The translations under genes were made by a program, and so were the position numbers. Under the pieces are notes generated by a model that saw only the letters and a list, made by a program, of their open reading frames with translations, had not been told where the DNA came from and did not search any database. From assembly GCF_002214805.1 (NCBI RefSeq), contig NZ_CP019914.1:1488001-1552000 (forward strand): a stretch of 64,000 nucleotides of DNA. The letters run 5' to 3'. Below are positions 26,167-34,309 of the stretch, in pieces. Source of the DNA: Brachyspira hampsonii. Lineage in GTDB: Bacteria > Spirochaetota > Brachyspiria > Brachyspirales > Brachyspiraceae. Numbering within the stretch: position 1 is the stretch's first letter; each line of letters begins with the position of its first letter.

Positions 26167-27969
26167 TTATCCTATTTTATGTAATTTAAAATATTCTAAT
26201 TCTGAATAAACCCTTTCTGTATTATTAGCAACTTCTTTTCCTAATATGGAGCTATTATGTACTAGGGCAGAGTTTTCATGAGTGATATTATTTAGTTCAT
26301 TCATAGCAAGTGCAATTTCTTTTACGCTTCCTTCTTCCTCTGAAACTGCATTATACAGATTATTTAAAACTTCTGAAACTTCATTTGCAGAAGCCTCTAT
26401 ATTTAAAAGTATTTCCAAAGAATGTTTAACAGATTCATCTCCTGTTTCTATTTTAGCAACTGTGTTTTCTATTATATTTGTAATCTTTCCGGCAGCATCA
26501 TTAACATTTTGTGCAAGCGAACGGATTTCTGAAGCAACAACTGCAAACCCTTTACCTTGTTCACTGGCTCTGGCAGCTTCTACAGCAGCATTCAAAGAAA
26601 GTATATTAGTTTGAAATGCTATAGATTGTATAAGCTTTATTATATCTGATATCTCTTTACTAGACTGAGATATATCTGCCATATTATTAGAAATCTGTGT
26701 TACAGCATCAACTCCAACTCTTGTAGAATCAGCTACTTTATTACTCATATCTTTTACATCATTAGTATGCTTAGATGTTTCAGATATAGAAGAAAAAAGA
26801 CTTTCTATAGCACCGCTTATCTGTTCTATGGCAGCAGCCTGAGAAGATGTTCTGTCTGATAAGTTATCTATGCCATTGGATATTTGACCGCTTGAATTAT
26901 TTATAGAAGCCATATTCATTTTTATTTCTGATACTATCGATGATATTTTGTTTTGCATATCATTGACCGAATTAACCAAATGTCCTGATTCATCTTTTAA
27001 ATGCAAATCTTCTTTATCAAATACACTATTAAAGTTGCCTTCTTTCATTAAATCTATAATCTTTATTGTGTTCTTTAATGGTTTTACTATTTTATAAACT
27101 AAAAATCCTTCAAGCAATAAAAGAAAAATCATAACAATAAATATTACAAACATCAATATCATAAATTGATTATTTAATTCTCTGGCATCTCCTTTGAATA
27201 TTAATATCCATGGAGCATTATCTGTTTTTTGTACGGCATACCATTGATTGCCCACAATTTTTACTTCTCCTACATGTGATATGAGATTTCCTTTAAAAGA
27301 ACTAAAAAGCGGATCTTTAAATAAATTATTATTTTCATTTAAAATATAATCATTATTTTCATGCGTCATATATATTCCATCAGCAGATACTATATAAAAA
27401 CTTTCATCAAAATTTTCTTTTATATCTTTCATAATGCTATTCATATTGGCAAAGTCTATGGCAAATACACCCTTTAATTTTCCATTTGTATATACAGCTT
27501 TACTGAATGTAACAGTAAGTTCATTAACAGCAAAGTCTATATATGGATCACTTATTGCTATATCATTTGTAGCTACTGCATCATTATACCAAGGTCTTGA
27601 AGTTTGATTATATGTACGCGGATATTCTTCTAAAGTGTTTATATATATTCCGCCTTCTGAATATGGTACAGTATCACCAAAATACATATTTAAATAACCT
27701 GAGCCTGTTTTCTGAACATTTGTTATAAAATCACCGAATGTTTCTAAACTTGGATTTGCTTCTAAATTATTAACTATCAAATTAACTGTGTTTTTTATTT
27801 CTTTTACATACGCTTCTGTTTCATTTTTTGAGTTTAAAGTTTGAAAATATTTTTCTTTTAAAAATTTTGATTTATATATTGGTTTGTATATAAATAATAT
27901 CGCTAAAAATGCTGCAAATAGGAATACAGAAAAAATACTCAAAAATTTGAACATTAATCCTCTTTTCAT
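26167..27969 (-). CDS. Methyl-accepting chemotaxis protein, dCache type (600 aa)
   Basis: TM1 about residues 8-29, periplasmic dCache sensor about 30-265 (with YPRTYNQTSRPWYNDAVATND, the Cache segment followed by SDPYIDFAVNELTVTFSKAVY), TM2 about 270-295, HAMP-like linker, and signalling tip [28 protein letters not shown] and RPWY are typical of amino-acid-binding dCache receptors, an inference only. The open frame reaches a TTG at 27981, but GGAG directly after it is the ribosome-binding site for the ATG at 27969. No CheR-binding pentapeptide at the C-terminus. Confidence 0.93.
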   Translation of the reverse strand: MKRGLMFKFLSIFSVFLFAAFLAILFIYKPIYKSKFLKEKYFQTLNSKNETEAYVKEIKNTVNLIVNNLEANPSLETFGDFITNVQKTGSGYLNMYFGDTVPYSEGGIYINTLEEYPRTYNQTSRPWYNDAVATNDIAISDPYIDFAVNELTVTFSKAVYTNGKLKGVFAIDFANMNSIMKDIKENFDESFYIVSADGIYMTHENNDYILNENNNLFKDPLFSSFKGNLISHVGEVKIVGNQWYAVQKTDNAPWILIFKGDARELNNQFMILMFVIFIVMIFLLLLEGFLVYKIVKPLKNTIKIIDLMKEGNFNSVFDKEDLHLKDESGHLVNSVNDMQNKISSIVSEIKMNMASINNSSGQISNGIDNLSDRTSSQAAAIEQISGAIESLFSSISETSKHTNDVKDMSNKVADSTRVGVDAVTQISNNMADISQSSKEISDIIKLIQSIAFQTNILSLNAAVEAARASEQGKGFAVVASEIRSLAQNVNDAAGKITNIIENTVAKIETGDESVKHSLEILLNIEASANEVSEVLNNLYNAVSEEEGSVKEIALAMNELNNITHENSALVHNSSILGKEVANNTERVYSELEYFKLHKIG

Positions 27970-28103
27970 TAATTTCTCCAAAGTTTACTTTTTATTATCT
28001 TTTTATAAGATTAAATATAATAAAAAATACAATTTTTTTTAGAAAAAAATAAAAAAAAATTTATTTTTATGATTTCTAAAATTCATATTATACTATTACT
28101 TTT

Positions 28104-28611
28104 AAACGCACGCAAAATAAAACTAAAAATATAGATTTCTTTGTAATTCAAATTTTATTATATTTTTAATTTGGTTTACCGTGCGTTAAATGATTTTTTA
28201 AATCTAATCATCACTAGGGCGGGGGCTAGCAAATTCTAATTGGGCTATAAAGATAGTAAATATTAAAATCCAAAGTAAAGCAGTAAATTTTAAAGGGAGG
28301 GGTATGTAGATAAAGTTTTAAAACTTATTTTTCACTCCCCACCCTCTAGGATTATGACTTTAATTTGTAATTATTGTTTTTCATTTCTTTTTTATTTTAC
28401 CTGTTATTTTTGCTGCCCACCCAAGATTTTTTTTAAATTTATAGCGTATTCACCGCACGCAAAGTAAAATTAAAAATATAGATTTATTTGTAATTCAAAT
28501 TTTATTACATTGTTAATTTAGTTACCGTGCGTTAAATGATTTTTTAATCTCTAATCCTCGCTAGGGCGAGTACTAACAAATTCTAATTAGGCTATAAAGA
28601 TAGTAAATATT
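28104..28611. repeat. Dispersed G-rich modular repeats, copies 2 and 3
   Basis: Two 82-bp units bounded by ACGCACGC/ACCGCACGC and ACCGTGCGTT: 28106-28190 and 28452-28533. Between them lie CACTAGGGCGGGGGCTAGC (28212-28230), a GGGAGGGG box (28295) paired with CTCCCCACCC (28335-28344), and GCTGCCCACCCAAGA (28412-28426). Much of the sequence between boxes is also conserved between copies, including the CTAATT-GGC-TATAAAGATAGTAAATATT stretch. No coding capacity. Confidence 0.8.
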
Positions 28612-29005
28612 AAAATCCAAAGTAAGGCTGTAAATTTTGAAGGTCTAGTTTTTAAATTAAAGTTTAAAAGTTATTTTTTATCAACTTTTCCCGCAGCAAA
28701 AGTTGCAAAAGTGCTAATTTTTTATAATATGATTTTATAAATTATTATTAAATAAATTCTTAAATTTACTCAACACTTTTGTAAATACTATAATTTCTAA
28801 TTAAGTTATAAAGATAATCAATATAAAAATCCAAAGTAAAGCTATAAATTTTAAAGGGAGGGGTATGTAGATAAAGTTTTAAAACTTATTTTTCACTCCC
28901 CCACCCTATAGGATTATGACTTTAATTTGTCATTATTATTTTATGTTTTCTTTTTGTTTAAAAAGAGTTTATAAAAACCCACCTAATATTTTTTTAAATT
29001 TGTAA
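28612..29005 (+). repeat. Long direct repeat, left copy, flanking the zinc-ribbon gene
   Basis: About 390 bp that recurs almost base for base at 30391-30777, on the other side of the gene at 29163. It contains the hairpin CAACTTTT-CCCGCAGC-AAAAGTTG, an AAAGGGAGGGG box (28853-28863) and a CCCCCACCCTATAG box (28898-28911), and ends in the ACCCACCTAATATTTTTTTAA stretch. Confidence 0.85.
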
Positions 29006-29162
29006 TGAGTTCACATCATTAACAATATATTAAATGAATAAAGATCAATCAATTAAAGCATGTTAACTATAAAATTAATATATTTATTATGCATAGAGTT
29101 TAACTATTATAAAAATTAATTGTTATAAATTAGTCAGATTTATTTAAAAAAGAGGTAAAACC

Positions 29163-30287
29163 ATGTTTAAATATAAATGCGATAAATGTGGATTAGAATT
29201 AGGTTATAAAGGTTTATGCTTTAAATATAAGGCAGAAGAGGAGAGAAACAAAACTCTTACCTTAACCGATAATGAAATAAAAGAAATGATAAGTAAATAT
29301 GTAAAAAATCTAAAAGAAAAAGATGTTGATAAAGAATTGATAAAAGGCATTTACATTTATGATTTAATTGCATATATAAATATAGACTTAAAAGATGTAG
29401 CTAAAAAAGCATTAGAGAAAGAAATCTACTATCCTGAAGTATTTTATTATAAAGCTAGTGAAGAAATAAGAGATGAACTTATAAAAAGAATAAGAGCGAC
29501 TAAAGATTATTCTGAAGGAGCCAATTTACTATCATGTTTGGCTATGCAGGGAGATGATGTTTCACTTGACTGCTTATACGATTTTGAAATGAATCCAAGA
29601 GAATGGAGGAATAAACTTCATGTAGATCCTTCTATTTATGCTGAATGTGCAGGTTGGACTTTTGATAAAGATAAAAAAAGACAAATACTTAATTTTGATA
29701 AATGTTATTATTTAGATAAGGCTAAAAGCAAAGAAGAAAAAGAAAAAAGCCCTATTAAAATATCTTCATTAAGAGATGAAAATTGTCCCGAATGCGGATG
29801 CCAAACTATGGATATGGTTACTATTAATGGCAGAGATGAAAGACTTAAATTTATAGGTGTTGATGGCATAATAAAAGCTTCATGCTGTCCTAACTGTGTA
29901 ACTTATAATACAACTTATTCACAATATGATTTAAAAGGTGGAAGCCAAATACTTCCTTTTGATAAAGAGTCTGAAAATTATTATCATTCTGAAGAAAATT
30001 ATATAGAGGAAGAAGAATTAAATTTAATGCATAATAATAATTATATACTTTCAAAACAGGAAGTTCCTTTATTTTATGGTGCATTTGATGATACTTTAAA
30101 TACCATAGGTGGATTTGCTAATTGGGTTCAAGATTGGGAATATATAAAATGTCCAAACTGCGGAAAGAAAATGAAATATTTAATGCAAATTCATTGGCAT
30201 ACTATTGAATCTATGGCAGAAGGTACTTTATTTATAGAAATTTGTACAGACTGTAATATTACAGCAATGTTCCACCAGCAAACTTGA
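29163..30287 (+). CDS. Zinc-ribbon protein with DUF1963-like C-terminus (374 aa)
   Basis: Three Cys-pair motifs: CDKCGLELGYKGLC at the N-terminus, CPECGCQT...CCPNC around residues 212-245, and CPNCGKKM...CTDCN in the last 45 residues. A helical middle part contains EWRNKLHVDPSIYAECAGW and CYYLDKA. The C-terminus (IGGFANWVQDWEYIKCPNCGKKMKYLMQIHW...EGTLFIEICTDC) resembles the end of YwqG/DUF1963-type proteins. Function unknown. AGAGG precedes the ATG. The gene sits alone between two near-identical repeats of about 390 bp, suggesting acquisition or mobility of the segment. Confidence 0.7.
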   Translation: MFKYKCDKCGLELGYKGLCFKYKAEEERNKTLTLTDNEIKEMISKYVKNLKEKDVDKELIKGIYIYDLIAYINIDLKDVAKKALEKEIYYPEVFYYKASEEIRDELIKRIRATKDYSEGANLLSCLAMQGDDVSLDCLYDFEMNPREWRNKLHVDPSIYAECAGWTFDKDKKRQILNFDKCYYLDKAKSKEEKEKSPIKISSLRDENCPECGCQTMDMVTINGRDERLKFIGVDGIIKASCCPNCVTYNTTYSQYDLKGGSQILPFDKESENYYHSEENYIEEEELNLMHNNNYILSKQEVPLFYGAFDDTLNTIGGFANWVQDWEYIKCPNCGKKMKYLMQIHWHTIESMAEGTLFIEICTDCNITAMFHQQT

Positions 30288-30390
30288 TTTTATATGTTTT
30301 TTTATTATTTACTCTATCTCTGTATGAGTATAAATAATCCATTCATTATATTTATATCTATTGTACTTTTTTTATTGTTTTTATTCTTTA

Positions 30391-30910
30391 AAATAAAGCA
30401 GTAAATTTTAAATGTCTAGTTTTTAAATTAAAGTTTAAAAGTTATTTTTTATCAACTTTTCCCGCAGCAAAAGTTGCAAAAGTGCTAATTTTTTATAATA
30501 TGATTTTAGCAATCATTATTAAATAAATTCTTAAATTTACTCAACACTTTTGTAAATACTATAATTTCTAATTAAGTTATAAAGATAATCAATATAAAAA
30601 TACAAAGTAAAGCTATAAATTTTAAAAGGCGGGGTATGTAAATAAAGTTTTAAAGCTTAATTACATTTTCCCACCCTATAGGTTTATAATTTTAATTTGT
30701 AATTGTTATTTTATGTTTTCTTTTTGTTTAAAAAGAATTTATAAAAACCCACCCAAGATTTTTTTAAATTTATAGCGTATTCTCACCGCACGCAGAATAA
30801 AATTAAAAATCTAAATTTATTTATAATTCTAATTTTATTATATTTTTAATTTGGTTTACCGTGCGTTAAATAATTTTTAAATCTAATCAACACTTTGGCG
30901 GATACTGAAA
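30391..30910. repeat. Long direct repeat, right copy, continuing into dispersed repeat copy 4
   Basis: 30391-30777 repeats 28612-29005 with a few substitutions (same CCCGCAGC hairpin, AAAGGCGGGG at 30626, CCCACCCTATAG at 30670-30681). It then runs into a complete 82-bp unit: ACCGCACGC at 30785-30793 and ACCGTGCGTTAAA at 30858-30870. In the left copy the corresponding unit is degenerate. Confidence 0.82.
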
Positions 30911-30931
30911 TTTATAATTATGAGTTTTAAA

Positions 30932-31012
30932 GTGATAAACGAGCAACTGATAATTGACAAAGGAAGTTGTCAGCTATTTCTTAGCGAGTTTATCACTAGC
31001 AACAATAATAAA
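30932..31012. repeat. Hairpin (MITE/REP-like) element, copy 2, inverted
   Basis: Outer arms GTGATAAAC (30932-30940) and GTTTATCAC (30988-30996) are perfectly complementary, with an inner stem related to copy 1 (CTGATAATT / AGTTGTCAG). The right flank CTAGCAACAATAATAAA is the complement of the left flank of copy 1 at 6280. It abuts the stop codon of the gene at 31013. Several arm differences from copy 1 are compensatory, so the folded structure is kept. Confidence 0.8.
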
Positions 31013-31681
31013 TTAAATATATTTGCTTGCTTCTTTTATACTTAGATTAGCCATGTTGTCTTTATGCTTTTCTATAAAGTCTCTTACCCAATTAGCATTG
31101 GTTTTGCTGTAATCTCTTAATGCCAAGCCTATTGCTTTGTTTATAAAAAACTCTTTATTGTTTAAATTGTTTATTATAATTTTCTCTAATAATTCTCTAT
31201 TTGTTTTTTCTTTTCTTGAAAGCTGATGATCTATAGATATTCTTCTAAGCCAAATATTATCAGATAAAGACCATTCTAAAAGTATATTATTAACTGTTTC
31301 ATCTTTTAAAGCAATATCACCGATAATTCTGTCCAAAAAATCTATAGTATCCCACCATGATTTTGTGAGGGCATATTCTTTTAGCTTTTCTATATGAGTT
31401 TTATTTAAATATTTATTTTTTAAAATAATATAATCTATTGCCGCATACTGAAATTCTCTGTATTTATTTTTATAACATTTGTCTGTGAAGTCAAAATCAA
31501 TATATTCTTTTTCATCTTTTGAAATTGTTTTAAATACTTTTTTCTGAGCTTCTTTTCTATCTTTTGAATGAATACCTAAAAACTCAAAATTATTTTTCAT
31601 GTATTTAGCCATTGAAGCAGCTTCTTTATTGTTTTTTAATATTTCAAATTCTTTTGAAAGCTTATTATATAAATCATTCAT
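31013..31681 (-). CDS. AlkD-like DNA alkylation repair protein (222 aa)
   Basis: HEAT-like helical repeat protein of the DNA_alkylation family, which removes alkylated bases by a non-flipping glycosylase mechanism. Typical segments: FLGIHSKDRKEAQKKVFK, EFQYAAIDYI, TKSWWDTIDFLDRIIG (Trp and Asp of the active region), LSDNIWLRRISIDHQL and FFINKAIGLALRDYSKTNANWVRDFI. 222 aa, normal. It lies 17 bp downstream of the dehydrogenase gene at 31699 on the same strand and is probably co-transcribed. Confidence 0.9.
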   Translation of the reverse strand: MNDLYNKLSKEFEILKNNKEAASMAKYMKNNFEFLGIHSKDRKEAQKKVFKTISKDEKEYIDFDFTDKCYKNKYREFQYAAIDYIILKNKYLNKTHIEKLKEYALTKSWWDTIDFLDRIIGDIALKDETVNNILLEWSLSDNIWLRRISIDHQLSRKEKTNRELLEKIIINNLNNKEFFINKAIGLALRDYSKTNANWVRDFIEKHKDNMANLSIKEASKYI

Positions 31682-31698
31682 TTAGTGAAACCTTAAAA

Positions 31699-32703
31699 TT
31701 ACTTATCAAAAATATATTTATAAACATGCTCTGATAAAGGTATTCCATTTTTTAAGTAATCAGCAGAACAGGACTCTTTTCTCTCACCGGGTATTGATAT
31801 AGTTTCACCTTCTTTTAGAGCAGGTTCTTTTCTTATATCATCAATGAATGACTGCACAGTATTTAAATAAGTGTCTAAATCATTATAAACAGCAGGATCA
31901 ATAACAAGCATAAATGTGGATAGATTTCTTTTTTTATCCATATCGCCGTACATCTTTACTAAATTATTGCAGTATGCCTGCCCTATTAAAAGCCCTGTAA
32001 AAGCTTCTACCATAGTCATTATCAAATATCCCTTAACTCCTCCGAAAGGTACAACATATTTTATTTCATGCGGATTAGAACTAGGATTACCATTTTCATC
32101 AACACCCCAATTCATAGGTACTGTTTCATTGTTTTCACGGGCGGTAAATATGCGGCCTAGCGATACCTCACTTGTAGCCATATCACCAAGTATAAAATCT
32201 TTTTTGGCAGGAAATCCATAGCTTATAGGATTGGTACCAAAAAAAGATCTCTTTCCTCCAAAAGGTATAACGCAAGGATCCGTATTAACCATTATAAGAG
32301 AAACTTTATTTCTATCTATAGCCATTTTATTATAATACCCTAATGCCCCAGCATGACTATTGTTTTTTATTCCTATTAAAGCAATTCCTTGTTTTTCAAC
32401 AGTTTCCAAAGCCCATTCCATAGCATACTGTGTTGCAACATGTCCGAATCCTCCGTCAGCATCCATTAATGCAAAAGACGGTTTTTTCTCTTCTATATTG
32501 AACTCTGAATTTAAATTTATTCCGCCTGCTTTTATTCTTTCTATATAATGCTCTACCCTTAATACTCCATGTGAATGTATTCCTCTTATATCCGCGTAAA
32601 TTAATAAATCCGTAACAATTCCAGCCTGTTCATTAGGCACTCCGGCCATTTTAAATTTATTGTATACAGCTTCCATTAATTCTTTTGTATTAACTTTTAT
32701 CAT
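31699..32703 (-). CDS. Malate/L-lactate/ureidoglycolate dehydrogenase (Ldh_2 family)
   Basis: NAD(P)-dependent 2-hydroxyacid oxidoreductase of the Ldh_2 fold. RGIHSHGVLRVEHYIERIKAGGIN (residues about 40-63, His-Ser-His catalytic region), SHAGALGYYNKMA, GTNPISYGFPAKKDFILGDMATS and VPFGGVKGYLIMTMVEAFTGLL are family motifs. 334 aa, normal. Substrate within the family (malate, lactate, ureidoglycolate or 2,3-diketogulonate) cannot be set from sequence; no pathway partner is adjacent. AAGG precedes the ATG. Confidence 0.9.
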   Translation of the reverse strand: MIKVNTKELMEAVYNKFKMAGVPNEQAGIVTDLLIYADIRGIHSHGVLRVEHYIERIKAGGINLNSEFNIEEKKPSFALMDADGGFGHVATQYAMEWALETVEKQGIALIGIKNNSHAGALGYYNKMAIDRNKVSLIMVNTDPCVIPFGGKRSFFGTNPISYGFPAKKDFILGDMATSEVSLGRIFTARENNETVPMNWGVDENGNPSSNPHEIKYVVPFGGVKGYLIMTMVEAFTGLLIGQAYCNNLVKMYGDMDKKRNLSTFMLVIDPAVYNDLDTYLNTVQSFIDDIRKEPALKEGETISIPGERKESCSADYLKNGIPLSEHVYKYIFDK

Positions 32704-32792
32704 GTAAAAAAACCTTTTTATTATTCGATAAACATAATAAAGTTTACATAATTATAGATATAATGTCAATAATTTTATTTAAATATTAAATT

Positions 32793-32830
32793 AAAAAAAA
32801 GAACAAGAGATACTTTATATCCCTTGTTCT
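32793..32830 (-). terminator. Terminator after the PepSY-like genes
   Basis: On the minus strand, AGAACAAGGGATA pairs with TATCTCTTGTTCT (one G-U) across a short loop, followed by eight U. It separates the PepSY-like cluster from the dehydrogenase gene. Confidence 0.88.
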
Positions 32831-32862
32831 AATATAGTTTTATATTCAAGTATATTTATATA

Positions 32863-33114
32863 TTAATCGTCCCATTCCTGACCTAATAAATTACCTGCTT
32901 TATCAATGTATAATTCCATCATATTATTCATTTTAACTTTATATACATTGTAATGCTCCATCTCTACTGCCCAAATCTGAGCCTGAGGATAAGTTCTCTT
33001 AGCAGTTGCTATTACAGCTTGAGGAACTTGATTAAGAGGCACATACCAATCAGCAAATAAAGCTGAAGTGCTTAAAACTGTTAAAGCTACTAATAAACAA
33101 AGTATTTTTTTCAT
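32863..33114 (-). CDS. PepSY-like (DUF2874) periplasmic protein, copy 1 (83 aa)
   Basis: Signal peptide MKKILCLLVALTVLSTSALFA followed by one small PepSY-like/DUF2874 domain: QVPQAVIATAKRTYPQAQIWAVEMEH, YKVKMNNMMELYIDKAGNLLGQEWDD. The protein is identical to that of the next gene (33144-33395), and the DNA differs only at a few synonymous positions. The 281-bp repeat unit includes the intergenic spacer. Family members are secreted and often bind or inhibit periplasmic enzymes; the role here is unknown. Confidence 0.87.
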   Translation of the reverse strand: MKKILCLLVALTVLSTSALFADWYVPLNQVPQAVIATAKRTYPQAQIWAVEMEHYNVYKVKMNNMMELYIDKAGNLLGQEWDD

Positions 33115-33143
33115 AATATTACTCCTTTTTTATATATATTAAA

Positions 33144-33395
33144 TTAATCGTCCCATTCCTGACCTAATAGATTGCCTGCTTTATCAATGTATAATTCCAT
33201 CATATTATTCATTTTAACTTTATATACATTGTAATGCTCCATCTCTACTGCCCAAATCTGAGCCTGAGGATAAGTTCTCTTAGCAGTTGCTATTACAGCT
33301 TGAGGAACTTGATTAAGAGGCACATACCAATCAGCAAATAAAGCTGAAGTACTTAAAACTGTTAAAGCTACTAATAAACAAAGTATTTTTTTCAT
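33144..33395 (-). CDS. PepSY-like (DUF2874) periplasmic protein, copy 2 (83 aa)
   Basis: Encodes exactly the same protein as 32863-33114, with the same ribosome-binding site and 29-bp spacer (AAAAAAGGAGTAATATT before the ATG). Visible DNA differences, such as GATTGCC for AAATTACC in the Asn/Leu codons, are silent. This points to a very recent tandem duplication or ongoing gene conversion. It lies between copy 1 and the larger two-domain relative at 33425. Confidence 0.87.
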   Translation of the reverse strand: MKKILCLLVALTVLSTSALFADWYVPLNQVPQAVIATAKRTYPQAQIWAVEMEHYNVYKVKMNNMMELYIDKAGNLLGQEWDD

Positions 33396-33424
33396 AATAT
33401 TACTCCTTTTTTATATATATTAAA

Positions 33425-34039
33425 TTAATCGTCCCATTTTTGACCTAATAACTGACCATTATTATCAACATATAATTCCATCATATTATTTAATTTGATT
33501 TCAAATATAGTGAACTGTTTTTCTATTTTGATAATTTGAGCATTAGGATAAGTTCTTTTTACTGTATTCATAACATTAGCAGGAAGTATAGTAGAAGGCA
33601 TATTACCATAACATTTTACTTCTTTCCAATCGCCATTAGGGAAGAAATCGATTTGAGTACCATTTTCTAAATATACTTCAATATCGTCCCAATCTCTTTC
33701 TATAAAAGTTACTTTCACATTAGCAAAATGCTGTTTTATAAAATTCTGAGCATTTTGAGGTATAGAAGACAATTGCACTCCGTATCCATATTGTGCACCT
33801 TGACCTCCTTGTTGAGCATAAGGATCTTGATAATTTTGCTGTCCTTGAGCTGGAGGCTGAGCATAAGGATCTTGATAGCCTCCTTGTCCTCCTTGCTGTC
33901 CATAAGGATCTTGATAGCCTCCTTGTCCGCCGCCTTGACCTTGATTATTGTCATAATATCCATTATATTGAGCAAACAATGATCCTGTAAGCATTGCTGA
34001 AACAAAAATTATAGATAAAGCTTTTTTTATAGTAGTCAT
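33425..34039 (-). CDS. Two-domain PepSY-like secreted protein with QGGYQDPY repeats (204 aa)
   Basis: Signal peptide MTTIKKALSIIFVSAMLTGSLFAQ, then a low-complexity Gly/Gln/Tyr/Pro segment with repeated QGGYQDPYGQ/QNYQDPYAQ units (residues about 25-85). Two DUF2874/PepSY-like domains follow: SSIPQNAQNFIKQHFANVKV and LPANVMNTVKRTYPNAQII...NNMMELYVDNNGQLLGQKWDD. The last domain matches the 83-aa proteins downstream. The frame is open to 34084, but the ATG at 34039 has AGGAG at correct distance and begins the signal peptide. First gene of a three-gene cluster. Confidence 0.85.
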   Translation of the reverse strand: MTTIKKALSIIFVSAMLTGSLFAQYNGYYDNNQGQGGGQGGYQDPYGQQGGQGGYQDPYAQPPAQGQQNYQDPYAQQGGQGAQYGYGVQLSSIPQNAQNFIKQHFANVKVTFIERDWDDIEVYLENGTQIDFFPNGDWKEVKCYGNMPSTILPANVMNTVKRTYPNAQIIKIEKQFTIFEIKLNNMMELYVDNNGQLLGQKWDD

Positions 34040-34241
34040 AAAAATTCTCCTGTTTTTTATTATGTAAAAACAATTTTGTATCAAGTAAATTATCTTTACA
34101 TTAATTATTATAGTATAATTTTAAGATTATGTCAATTAATTTTACTAGTTTTTTACTAAAAATTTACATTTTTTTTGAAAAAATTATAATAAATCTATTA
34201 GATTAAACTAGAAAAACTATAGTTTTATATGTAAAAAAATC

Positions 34242-34270
34242 TTGATTTTAATATATAATCGATGTATAAT
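34242..34270 (+). promoter_or_regulatory. Sigma70-like promoter for asd
   Basis: TTGATT at 34242-34247 and TATAAT at 34265-34270, spacer 17 bp, 40 bp before the asd start. Confidence 0.65.
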
Positions 34271-34309
34271 TATATGAATAAAAAATAAATAATTAATGGT
34301 AATACAATT

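Noticed and set aside
27970-29162. A gene in the 1.2-kb gap after the MCP
   Set aside because: Only dispersed repeat modules are seen; no frame has a start with ribosome-binding site and coding-like composition.
33728-34005. Alternative-frame ORFs over the QGGYQDPY region
   Set aside because: They arise from the low-complexity repeats of the real minus-strand gene and have no start signals.
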